Source of the DNA: an uncultured Collinsella sp.
GTDB taxonomy: Bacteria; Actinomycetota; Coriobacteriia; Coriobacteriales; Coriobacteriaceae
Assembly: GCA_937989795.1 (NCBI GenBank)
Contig: CALKBB010000215.1
Span: 1 to 14,352 of the forward strand
DNA length: 14,352 nucleotides
Reading direction: 5' to 3'
Positions 7,523 to 14,253 of the stretch are shown here, in pieces (position 1 is the stretch's first letter; every line of letters begins with the position of its first letter). The notes under the pieces were generated by a model, which had not been told where the DNA came from, did no database searches, and saw only the letters and a list, made by a program, of their open reading frames with translations. Both the position numbers and the translations under genes were made by a program.

Positions 7523-7654
7523 GAGCCCCGGGGAGGGCAAATATATAAGGTCGCCTGCTCGGACAGTCCTGACTCGCACGGAGAGCACATTAAGTGCTCT
7601 CCGGCTCGTGCGGAACTCGCGATCGACCTTATATATTTGCCCTCCCCGGGGCTC
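7523..7654. repeat. 132-base palindromic element with 31-bp perfect inverted arms and a nested hairpin
   Basis: Arms 7523-7553 and 7624-7654 are perfect reverse complements over 31 bp. Each arm joins a C/G block (GCCCCGGGGAGGGC) to an A/T block (AAATATATAAGG). Inside, GGAGAGCAC (7580-7588) and GTGCTCTCC (7594-7602) form a 9-bp stem with a 5-base loop, extended by one C-G pair; alternatively CGCAC (7575-7579) can pair with GTGCG (7608-7612), bulging 7603-7607. RNA from either strand would fold into one long rod. It may act as a terminator after the DUF711 gene, but it is far larger than needed for that; a miniature inverted-repeat element, a dispersed intergenic repeat or a structured RNA are alternatives. 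Confidence 0.9.
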
Positions 7655-7733
7655 CCGCACAACGGGACCTCAGTTGGGTTCTATCCCGTATGGCAGTCGC
7701 TTCGCTCCTGCCCGCCTTGGTTGTGAGGGCGGT

Positions 7734-7764
7734 TTGGCGTTGGATCGGTTCTTTCTGATATATG
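7734..7764 (+). promoter_or_regulatory. weak promoter candidate for the SAM methyltransferase
   Basis: TTGGCG (7734-7739) is followed by the A/T-rich TGATATATG (7756-7764), which offers -10-like hexamers at spacings of 16 to 19. It lies 58 bases before the chosen GTG start. The match is poor and only position supports it. Confidence 0.25.
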
Positions 7765-7821
7765 CTGGTTGCGGCTCTTCTTTTGGGAGGAGTCGCTTTT
7801 TTGTTGCTAGGAGGTTGGCCC

Positions 7822-8709
7822 GTGGCTGATGATTTGATTCGTTCTGAGCTACTTTCTGCGGATTGGAATGGCGAATGGATGCGGCTGCAAGCTGCTCGGC
7901 GGCGGGCTGATGATTCTTTTGAATGGGATAAGCGGGCTCGGCATTTTCGGCCGTTGGAGACTGCCCCTTATGCTCGGTATTTTATAAAGCTGTTGGCGCT
8001 TGAGCCCGGCGAGTCGGTGCTTGATATGGGGTGTGGGGCTGGGTCGATTGCTATTCCGCTTGCTCAGGCTGGGCATTCCGTGATTGCTGCCGACTTCTCT
8101 CCTGCCATGTTGGGCACGCTTGATGCCGGCATTGAGTACTATGGGCTCGAGGATCGCATTACACCGCTTGAGCTTGCTTGGGATGATGATTGGGATTTGG
8201 TTGGACCGGTCGCGAAAGCGGTGGATGTTGCCTTTGCCAGTCGGTCAGTTACGACGACCAATCTAAAAGGCGCGCTTGCCAAGCTCGACCGCACGGCTCG
8301 CCGGCGTTGTGCTGTCACGATGGTCGCCAACTCCAGCCCGCGCTACGACCTGCACGTGATGAACGCCATCGGCGCCTCGGTTACCTGCAGTAATGGCTTT
8401 GTGTACGCCTTCAACATCCTCATTCAGATGGGTGCGTTGCCGCAGATCACGTACTTTGAATCGCCTCGTCGCGATACCTTCGATAACCTTGAAGCGGGCG
8501 TAGCAGATTTTTCCCGTATGCTCGAGCATGGCAACGAGGATAAGGTCGACCGTCTGCGCGACTACATCGCCCAGCACATGATCGAGAATCCCCATGCCGG
8601 TGAGCCGGGCTCCAAGGGCGTGCCGCAGGGGCGCTACATGCTCGACCACGTCCGCAAGGTCCGTTGGGCGTTTATTGCATGGGAGCCGGTCTCTGCTCCC
8701 AGCTCATAG
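7822..8709 (+). CDS. class I SAM-dependent methyltransferase, substrate unknown
   Basis: A 295-residue Rossmann-fold methyltransferase. The GTG at 7822 is chosen because TAGGAGG ends 7 bases upstream; the 20 extra residues of the longer frame from 7762 are hydrophobic only because the leader is G/T-rich. Motif I is VLDMGCGAGSIAIPLA, with the acidic motif II residue in VIAADFS; VDVAFASRSVTTTN occupies the motif IV position. The C-terminal half, with MVANSSPRYDLHVMNAIGA, is not one I can tie to a substrate (small molecule, protein or RNA). No signal peptide. The gene stands alone between the palindrome and yhbY. Codons in the first ~150 residues favour T- and G-ending forms (GCT, TTG, CGG, GAT), then switch to host-like C-ending codons from about base 8280. 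A GGGAGC/GCTCCC hairpin at 8681-8700 overlaps the 3' end. Confidence 0.8.
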   Translation: MADDLIRSELLSADWNGEWMRLQAARRRADDSFEWDKRARHFRPLETAPYARYFIKLLALEPGESVLDMGCGAGSIAIPLAQAGHSVIAADFSPAMLGTLDAGIEYYGLEDRITPLELAWDDDWDLVGPVAKAVDVAFASRSVTTTNLKGALAKLDRTARRRCAVTMVANSSPRYDLHVMNAIGASVTCSNGFVYAFNILIQMGALPQITYFESPRRDTFDNLEAGVADFSRMLEHGNEDKVDRLRDYIAQHMIENPHAGEPGSKGVPQGRYMLDHVRKVRWAFIAWEPVSAPSS

Positions 8710-8826
8710 CCTGTTCGCAGCCCTCACCGCCCACTCACTCGGCATCCGCATTCTTTTTGAACTGGGCAAACGCGCTCCACACCACGCCGTTCCTGCGCTA
8801 TCGTGGGACAGCTCACGTAGATTAAG

Positions 8827-8841
8827 GCCCCGTCGCGGGGC
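8827..8841 (+). promoter_or_regulatory. short G/C hairpin in the yhbY leader
   Basis: GCCCCG (8827-8832), loop TCG and CGGGGC (8836-8841) form a 6-bp stem ending 26 bases before the yhbY start, just ahead of its ribosome binding site. It may shape translation or mark the end of the preceding transcript; TAGATT at 8818-8823 might be a -10 element but has no good -35. Confidence 0.35.
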
Positions 8842-8867
8842 GCCCCATACATAGAAAGCGAGAACCC

Positions 8868-9167
8868 ATGGCACTGACAGGAGCCCAGGTCAAGCAGCTT
8901 CGCAGCATGGCCCATCACCTCAACCCCGCCATCATCATCGGCAAGTCCGATGTCAACGAGGGCACCGTCGAGCAGACGGTCGCCTACCTGGAGAAGCACG
9001 AGCTCGTTAAGTGCTCCGTGCTCGATGGCTCCAGCCTTTCCGCCCGCGAGGCCGCCGAAGAGCTCGCCGAGCGTTGCCACGCCGAGGTCGTCCAGGTCAT
9101 CGGCCGCAAGTTCTCGCTGTATCGCGAGTCCTCGCGCAAGGACATCGAGAAGATCAAGCTCGTCTAA
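8868..9167 (+). CDS. yhbY: YhbY/CRM-domain RNA-binding protein
   Basis: A 99-residue protein made almost entirely of one CRM domain, the size usual for YhbY. In other bacteria it associates with the large ribosomal subunit precursor and is assigned to ribosome assembly. Visible signatures are LRSMAHHLNPAIIIGKSDVNEG near the N-terminus (normally L-r-..a..l.p.v.iGk.G.t), the central VLDGSSLSAREAAEELAE, and VVQVIGRKFSLYR close to the end. The middle G-K-x-G glycine is replaced here by Asp (GKSD). The ATG at 8868 has a purine-rich GAAAGCGAG upstream. The gene ends just before a strong terminator, so it is the last gene of this rightward block. Codon use is typical of the host. Confidence 0.92.
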   Translation: MALTGAQVKQLRSMAHHLNPAIIIGKSDVNEGTVEQTVAYLEKHELVKCSVLDGSSLSAREAAEELAERCHAEVVQVIGRKFSLYRESSRKDIEKIKLV

Positions 9168-9204
9168 GAGCCAATGATCCGGCGAGCCAACATATAGCAA
9201 GCTT

Positions 9205-9238
9205 ACGGGTGCCCAAGTACTTCGGGCGCCCGTTTTTT
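9205..9238 (+). terminator. intrinsic terminator of yhbY
   Basis: ACGGGTGCCC (9205-9214) pairs with GGGCGCCCGT (9224-9233) with one G-U, a 9-base loop and a run of six T at 9233-9238. It begins 37 bases after the yhbY stop. The T run touches the stop codon of the convergent gene on the other strand, so the same stem may also help to end that transcript. Confidence 0.9.
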
Positions 9239-12236
9239 ATCGCTCGACCAGCACGCGGTTGAGCCGACCCTCCACCAAGCGCTCGTATAGACGCCGTGTC
9301 TCGGGCTCGGGCACGCCATTGACCTGCTCCCTCAGATGGTGCATATGCCCGCTGTACAGCTCGACGATATCGCGCCGCCGCCCCGTCGCACTGTAGACGC
9401 GCATGGCGCAGCGCACCATATCCTCACGCGCCGTTTCCTGCCGAAGCCCCGACTCCGCCAGCCAAATCGCCGACTGCAGATCGTTTTCCTCTAGAGCGGC
9501 ATTTGCTCCCTTAATCATGCAATCGATGTACTTTGACTGCATAATGCGTCGCATACGCAAAAAGTAGGTGGGATTACAGCCATTGGGAACATACAGCGGT
9601 CCGGCATAAAGCTGCTCAATCTTAAGGCACAGCTCAACTAAATGGGGTCCGCGCGCACCCGTGCGATTTCCCAAAATCTCACGGCTTATCTGGTCAAACA
9701 GCCGTACATCGGTCTTGACGTAGTCGCCGTTGAGTCCGATGCATTCATTTTGGATGAGCACGCATGACTTGCCATCCGGCGTCGGCCCCAAAGCCGACCG
9801 CAAGCGCGATATCGTCGAGTACAGGTTGTTGCGGGCGCTATTGAACTCGGCATGGGGCCACAGCTCCATGGCCAGCGTCTCACGATCGACGAGCGCATCC
9901 ATGCCCAGCGCAAGCCGCTCGGCAAGCGTCGCCGCCTTCTTGCGGCGCCACATTTTGTCCGTGATGGGAAACCCGTCGCGCTCGGCGCGAAACGCACCAA
10001 ACATGCGAATCTCGATATGGTCGATGGTATCAACGGCTTTAACCTCGCCAGCCTGGAATAGGCGCTCGCTCTCCCCTTCCAAATCGTCGCGCAGCGAGTA
10101 CCGCGACAGCTCGCGCACGGGAAGCTTCTTGCGTATCCTGGCCGCCGGCTCGCCCAGACAATGCATGGCAAGGCGCGCAAAGAGCCGATACGATGGCTCT
10201 AGAATCCCCGCACGATTCATGGACATCCAGGCCGCAAGATCGCTGTCTCGGCCCGCACAGGCCAAATGCAGCGCCACCATCCAGGCTTCTGCGCCACCAA
10301 CCTGCGTCTGGCTTATATCGAGTAGTTCCGCTTCCTCGCGCACCGAAACCATCGAGGTGTTACGCAGATATGCCGCGCGTTCCAGCAGCAATGCGTTATC
10401 GCGCATGTACGCAATCGACTCCTCGGCAAGTTTGAGCACTTGGACCGCACGGAACTTTGCATTAACCGGCCGTCCCTCTGCCAGCGACTGCCAGCCTTCT
10501 AGCAACAGGCCAAACAGCTGAATCTGGTTGTCGCGCATGCGCACAGCAAAACGATCGAGCTCGTTGAACGCCGCGTCGTCGGTTACCGGCAAGCCGGAAA
10601 GGAGCCGCCGTGCCGCCAACACCATGCGCACCCAGATAGCCATCGCCTTAAGCCCGCGTACGTCGAGCGCCTCCCGCACCACCGTCATCTCGTCGTCGCG
10701 CTCGTCGGTTCCCGCAAACGACCCGTCAAAGAGCTCCACCAGCATACTATCGGCCCGTATAACAATCCCCGCGATGTCGAGCTCGCAGTCGTAGGCCTTG
10801 CTCGTTTTGAGCTGCTGTAGAACGCCGCCGTCATCTCCCCGCTCGGTCAGGCACCGCTTGACCTCGATATGCGCAGACAACATATCGAGTGCGGTATGGG
10901 ATGTCTCGATTTCTGGCACGGCCAGGTTCGTAGGAAGCCCAAGCCCGTTGTCCCCATAGCAAACAGCCGTCAGCGTCTGGGCCACCCTCCATGAAACAGG
11001 GTCTATTTCACAGGCCGCCCGTTCGCCCCCGCGCTCGATAACCGATGCCATATAGCGAGCGAGCTTTGTATTGGACACGCTGACCGCTGCCAGATATACG
11101 CCGAGTGCCTCGGCAGGCGTTGGCTCTGGAGCCGGATCGTCAGCATCGATCGTGCCCAGCGCTGCTCGGCAGATATCGGCCCCGTGCCCCGTCAGGGCCA
11201 AATCGACCCCATACTGCCCAGCAAGTTCAAGGACCGCTTCACGGTCCAAAAAGGCGTCCGCCAGGCCCATCGCCGCATCGCATCGGCCCGCCTTAAGCAA
11301 AATCCGGGCCGCCCTCGGAACAAGTTCGGGGCGAACCTCGGCCACCAACTTACGCAAGCGCAAGCGTCCGTTATCCTCCGTGCCCAGACACGTAAAACTC
11401 CGCTCGGCGGGATCCAAGCCAAAGATCGGGTAGTCGCGTACAAAATAGGACTGGTCGACCATCGACAGCCTCACCCCGCAAGCCTCGAGTTCTGCGATAT
11501 TGCCCTCGCCCATCAAAACCATGAGACATGCCACGCAAAACAGCGCATTATTGTCGAGCGAAGCCAGATCGGCAAGTGCCGCGCCATATACGTTGACAAT
11601 CTCGTTTTCGAGCAGGCCGGCTACGTCGCCTTGGCCATACAGACCCGTCTGCAATGCCGAAACGAGCTCGGGCACGCCCTGCGTGAGCTGATAGAAGTCG
11701 AGCGATGTGCTGATCGAAAACGCCGATGCCCACGCCGAATACTCATAGGCATGCACCTTGAGCATCTGCGCATTGATCTTAACCGAATCGCCCAGCCCAT
11801 GAATCAGCTGACGATTTGAAGGACGGCAGGAGATAAAGACCCCAACCCCCATAGCGCGCAGGCCGCGAATCCTGTCGATGAGGTCTTCGGTATCGTGCTG
11901 ATCGAGGTTTGGCACATTATCAATCGCGATAAGGGAGTGCGGTTTGTCTTTGAGTTCTTCGGTAACCACCTCGAGCTGCATAAACACCTCGCGCCCAATG
12001 GCGCGATCGGCCTCGATAATCCGCACGGGGCCTCGCGTCGGGTCGCATTTAACCTCATGGGTGTACTGCAGCAGCACCGAGGTCTTCCCAAACCCGTCGG
12101 GCGCATAAAGAACCACGATGCCGGCCTTTCGGCCCTTGGCGATAAGCTCATTCATCAAGCGTTCGCGTCGCACCATATAGCCTCCGCCCAGCGGCATCAG
12201 CTCGAGGTCGTCTATACCGCTCAAATCGTTTACCAT
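9237..12236 (-). CDS. large STAND-type ATPase regulator with C-terminal winged helix and BTAD
   Basis: A 999-residue probable transcription factor. The N-terminal part is a MalT/AfsR-like NTPase: Walker A APDGFGKT (45-52), Walker B LIAID (102-106) and a FISCRP segment near 133-138. A long helical middle part of no clear repeat class follows, which could sense a ligand or partner. Residues from about 738 hold an OmpR/SARP-like winged helix (IEIRMFGAFRAERDG..., then ARNNLYSTISRLRSALG), followed by a bacterial transcriptional activation domain up to about 985. The order is the reverse of AfsR-type regulators, in which the DNA-binding domain comes first; it resembles MalT with its HTH replaced. 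The start ATG has GAGGAG five bases upstream (12242-12247). It is a single gene, convergent with yhbY, with a 448-base gene-free region upstream. Targets are unknown; the amino-sugar genes next to it are candidates by position only. Confidence 0.82.
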   Translation of the reverse strand: MVNDLSGIDDLELMPLGGGYMVRRERLMNELIAKGRKAGIVVLYAPDGFGKTSVLLQYTHEVKCDPTRGPVRIIEADRAIGREVFMQLEVVTEELKDKPHSLIAIDNVPNLDQHDTEDLIDRIRGLRAMGVGVFISCRPSNRQLIHGLGDSVKINAQMLKVHAYEYSAWASAFSISTSLDFYQLTQGVPELVSALQTGLYGQGDVAGLLENEIVNVYGAALADLASLDNNALFCVACLMVLMGEGNIAELEACGVRLSMVDQSYFVRDYPIFGLDPAERSFTCLGTEDNGRLRLRKLVAEVRPELVPRAARILLKAGRCDAAMGLADAFLDREAVLELAGQYGVDLALTGHGADICRAALGTIDADDPAPEPTPAEALGVYLAAVSVSNTKLARYMASVIERGGERAACEIDPVSWRVAQTLTAVCYGDNGLGLPTNLAVPEIETSHTALDMLSAHIEVKRCLTERGDDGGVLQQLKTSKAYDCELDIAGIVIRADSMLVELFDGSFAGTDERDDEMTVVREALDVRGLKAMAIWVRMVLAARRLLSGLPVTDDAAFNELDRFAVRMRDNQIQLFGLLLEGWQSLAEGRPVNAKFRAVQVLKLAEESIAYMRDNALLLERAAYLRNTSMVSVREEAELLDISQTQVGGAEAWMVALHLACAGRDSDLAAWMSMNRAGILEPSYRLFARLAMHCLGEPAARIRKKLPVRELSRYSLRDDLEGESERLFQAGEVKAVDTIDHIEIRMFGAFRAERDGFPITDKMWRRKKAATLAERLALGMDALVDRETLAMELWPHAEFNSARNNLYSTISRLRSALGPTPDGKSCVLIQNECIGLNGDYVKTDVRLFDQISREILGNRTGARGPHLVELCLKIEQLYAGPLYVPNGCNPTYFLRMRRIMQSKYIDCMIKGANAALEENDLQSAIWLAESGLRQETAREDMVRCAMRVYSATGRRRDIVELYSGHMHHLREQVNGVPEPETRRLYERLVEGRLNRVLVER

Positions 12237-12341
12237 GCCCGCTCCTCAACTCGACCGTATGGACACTGTAGCCGCAAGACCATACAAGCCGCGCTATGAA
12301 TAGAGCGACCTTGTGTTTTAGGTTGTCTTTTGGTACGCAAG

Positions 12342-12600
12342 CGGCAAGTTTTTGTACAGCGAGGGCCGATTGTTATTAATCCCCCGACTAATCGGTCTTT
12401 AAGCAGGTAAATGAGCTTGTCAGCTTGTCCCATCTAAGCGGCAGTGTAACGCAGATGAACAAGGTTCAGCCATGTCATTCAACTCGCCTAGCACCCGCTA
12501 CCGTCTACGACCTTCTAGTGGCATTTTTGCATAGAATCTGATATGGAATGAATCAAGCTGTTGGACATCCGGTATTCGTCAAGCTTACGGCAAGTTTTTG
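12342..12600 (+). repeat. two direct copies of CGGCAAGTTTTTG
   Basis: Exact 13-base copies at 12342-12354 and 12588-12600, 246 bases apart, in the same orientation within non-coding DNA. A looser relative, GGCACCCGTTTTTGG, lies at 14237-14251 upstream of crr. Their placement in control regions makes a protein-binding site or a dispersed intergenic motif possible; neither is shown. Confidence 0.5.
12364..12397. promoter_or_regulatory. inverted repeat upstream of the large regulator
   Basis: CCGATT (12366-12371) and AATCGG (12390-12395), extended by a G-U and a G-C pair, surround an A/T-rich core with ATTAAT. It is 128 bases upstream of the regulator start and could be an operator. Support is limited to symmetry and position. 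Confidence 0.3.
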
Positions 12601-12623
12601 GTCAAGTGGGCAAAAAGGGATAG

Positions 12624-12652
12624 CAAAAAGGCCCCCGCAAAGCGGAGGCCTT
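12624..12652 (-). terminator. intrinsic terminator of nagB
   Basis: On the minus strand AAGGCCTCCGC (12652-12642) pairs with GCGGGGGCCTT (12638-12628) through a 3-base loop with one U-G, followed by a T run. It begins 33 bases after the nagB stop and closes the glmM-crr-nagB block. Confidence 0.88.
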
Positions 12653-12684
12653 AGGCAAGGCTATGTCAAGCCGCAGGATTCGCG

Positions 12685-13413
12685 CTACTCGCAGAGCGAA
12701 AGGGCGGCCTCGTCGGCAACGACAACGCAGTTGGTGTGCAGCTGCAGGATCGAAGCCGGGCACTCGGGCGTAACCGGGCCATAGCACATGTCGTGCACGG
12801 CCTGAGCCTTGGCCTCGCCGTTGGCAACGACCAGAATCATGCGGGCATACATGATGGTCTGGGTACCCATGGTGTAGGCCTGACGGGGAACATCGTCGAT
12901 GCTGTCGAACAGGCGGCTGTTGGCCTGAATGGTGCTCTCGGTGAGGTCGACGCAGTGCGTGCCCTTGGAGAAGTGGTCATCGGGCTCGTTGAAACCGATG
13001 TGGCCGTTGTTGCCAATGCCGAGCAGCTGCAGATCCGGGTAACCGGCGTCGGCGACGATCTTGTCGTACTCGGAGCAGGCAGCGGCGGCATCGGGGTTGG
13101 AGCCATCGGGCACGTGCGTGTTGTTCAGATCGATATTAATGTGATCGAAGAAGTTCTCGCGCATAAAGTAGTGATAGCTCTGGGGATCGTCGTGCGAAAG
13201 GCCACGATACTCGTCCAGGTTGTAGGTGCAGACCTCGGCAAAGTCGATATCGCCCTTCTCGTACCAAGCAGCGAGCTGCTTGTAGGCACCGATCGGGGTG
13301 GAGCCGGTGGCAAGGCCCAGCACACAGTCGGGCTTGAGGATAACCTGGGCCGAGATGATATTAGCGGCCTTGCGGCTCATATCCTCGTAGTCTTTAGCTT
13401 TAATGATCTTCAT
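12685..13413 (-). CDS. nagB: glucosamine-6-phosphate deaminase
   Basis: Converts glucosamine-6-phosphate to fructose-6-phosphate and ammonia in the cytosol, feeding amino sugars into glycolysis. At 242 residues it matches the short form typical of Gram-positives (E. coli has 266). Visible motifs are the phosphate-binding GLATGSTP (33-40), NLDEYRG with the catalytic Asp67, and GIGNNGHIGFNEP (132-144) with His138 and Glu143. Asn136 stands where E. coli NagB has Asp141, as in other short forms as I recall them. The ATG at 13413 is chosen because AGAAAGGA lies just upstream (around 13420-13427) and family homology begins there; the longer frame from 13764 would run through the intergenic hairpin. 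The gene follows crr on the same strand after 271 bases and may have its own promoter; GlcN6P-related control is likely but not visible. Confidence 0.95.
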   Translation of the reverse strand: MKIIKAKDYEDMSRKAANIISAQVILKPDCVLGLATGSTPIGAYKQLAAWYEKGDIDFAEVCTYNLDEYRGLSHDDPQSYHYFMRENFFDHINIDLNNTHVPDGSNPDAAAACSEYDKIVADAGYPDLQLLGIGNNGHIGFNEPDDHFSKGTHCVDLTESTIQANSRLFDSIDDVPRQAYTMGTQTIMYARMILVVANGEAKAQAVHDMCYGPVTPECPASILQLHTNCVVVADEAALSLCE

Positions 13414-13610
13414 TACGCGTCCTTTCTCGTACAAGAGAGGCAAGGCTCCCTTACAAGCACTTGCCCGCGGCCCGCGTCGGCCGCAACCAACGTGTGCGGC
13501 CACCAGGGCGAGGTCGCGTAATGTATGTGTCTCGTGTCTAACCGCGTCGAGGCCCCTGCCCGTCCACGGTGACCCAAAGCTGTTTAGCCTCGGACAAATC
13601 CCATCTTGCC

Positions 13611-13644
13611 ACGGAGGGCGTCCTCTTTCAAGGGCGCCCTCCGT
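13611..13644 (-). terminator. hairpin after crr, probable terminator
   Basis: ACGGAGGGCG (13611-13620) and CGCCCTCCGT (13635-13644) are perfect 10-bp complements, with CCT/AGG able to extend the stem inside the loop. It begins about 40 bases after the crr stop on the minus strand. There is no T run on either side, so it may be a partial terminator or an RNA-processing or stability element that separates crr from nagB. Confidence 0.6.
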
Positions 13645-13684
13645 AAACGTGTTTGAATTGTAGGCTAATGGCCACGTGCACTTG

Positions 13685-14182
13685 CTAGCGCTCGCGAGCA
13701 ACGATGAGTTGGTCCATCTCTTCGACATGCACACCAACAGAGCCCTTGATACTCGAGAACTCAACGGAGTTGCACACCAAGATGGGAACCGTCACATCGT
13801 AGCCCTCGGCAGCAATTGCCTCGCGATCGAACTCGATGAGCACATCGCCCTTATGGACGATGTCGCCCACTTGCGCATGTACGGTAAAGTGCTTGCCCTC
13901 GAGCTGAACAGTGTCCAAACCAACGTGGATGAGCACGTCCAAGCCATCGACTGTGTTAAGCGCAACGGCGTGTCCCGTGGGAAAAATGGCCTCGACCTTG
14001 GCGTCTGCCGGCGCAATCACGCGCGTGCCGGTAGGCTGAATCGCCACGCCCTGGCCCAAAAGGCCGGTGGCAAACGTCTGGTCATTGACCTCGGACAACG
14101 GAATGACATCACCCGAGATGGGAGCATCCAGCGTAAGGACTCGACCACGCATACCAAAAGACCTTAGGACTTTAGTGAACAT
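13685..14182 (-). CDS. crr: PTS glucose-type EIIA phosphocarrier (Crr-like)
   Basis: A stand-alone EIIA(Glc)-family protein that takes phosphate from HPr and passes it to a EIIB/EIIC sugar transporter. The 165-residue protein is the usual size of a free EIIA (E. coli Crr 169). The phosphorylated histidine is His86 in LDVLIHVGLDTV, with its partner His71 in PTGHAVAL; GVAIQPTG and GDIVHKGDVLIEFD are further family motifs. The ATG at 14182 is chosen because GAGGGGGAG lies directly upstream (14184-14192); an ATG seven codons earlier has no ribosome binding site. Located between glmM and nagB, it may serve a glucose or N-acetylglucosamine transporter encoded elsewhere, since no EIIBC is present in this window. 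Whether it also has a regulatory role as in enterobacteria is unknown in this lineage. Confidence 0.92.
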   Translation of the reverse strand: MFTKVLRSFGMRGRVLTLDAPISGDVIPLSEVNDQTFATGLLGQGVAIQPTGTRVIAPADAKVEAIFPTGHAVALNTVDGLDVLIHVGLDTVQLEGKHFTVHAQVGDIVHKGDVLIEFDREAIAAEGYDVTVPILVCNSVEFSSIKGSVGVHVEEMDQLIVARER

Positions 14183-14253
14183 GCTCCCCCTCGGACATAC
14201 CAATCAATCAAAATAACCTTGTCAGTTTACCACTTGGCACCCGTTTTTGGCCA

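Larger units (their letters stand above)
7505..7821. other. gene-free stretch between the DUF711 gene and the SAM methyltransferase
   Basis: No protein-coding signal is seen in these 317 bases. They hold the large palindrome (7523-7654), a small CCCG/CGGG hairpin at 7654-7666, a possible outer pair CTGAGG (7505-7510) and CCTCAG (7668-7673), and then a G/T-rich leader that ends in a strong ribosome binding site (TAGGAGG, 7808-7814). An open frame from 7762 in line with the methyltransferase is best read as leader, because a GTG with that ribosome binding site follows. Confidence 0.6.
12237..12684. other. gene-free stretch between nagB and the large regulator
   Basis: Short open frames here have no ribosome binding site or host-like codon use. 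The stretch contains the leader of the regulator, an inverted repeat at 12364-12397 (CCGATT and AATCGG with an 18-base spacer holding ATTAAT), two copies of CGGCAAGTTTTTG (12342-12354 and 12588-12600), and the nagB terminator. CTGACA-N16-TAAAGA on the minus strand (about 12392-12419) is a poor promoter candidate. The length suggests a complex control region for the regulator. Confidence 0.6.

Noticed and set aside
5765..7660. 631-codon open frame on the minus strand opposite the end of metH and the DUF711 gene
   Set aside because: It spans two genes and a terminator hairpin and shows the same shadow composition; no motif or start signal.
7762..7821. Extra 20 N-terminal residues of the SAM methyltransferase resembling a membrane segment
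   Set aside because: A strong ribosome binding site and GTG follow at 7808-7824, and the extra stretch is G/T-rich leader that only happens to encode hydrophobic residues.
12230..12433. 67-codon minus-strand frame upstream of the large regulator
   Set aside because: No ribosome binding site, overlaps the regulator start and has no host-like codon use.
12548..12784. 78-codon plus-strand frame over the nagB end
   Set aside because: It runs through the nagB terminator and antisense to nagB without a ribosome binding site.
13414..13764. N-terminal extension of nagB through the hairpin at 13611-13644
   Set aside because: The family N-terminus begins at the ATG at 13413, which has a ribosome binding site; the extension is only an open frame.
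14183..14253. CTGACA-N17-TGGTAT as a crr promoter
   Set aside because: The -10 would lie 14 bases before the start codon, so the ribosome binding site would hardly be transcribed; the -10 match is also poor.
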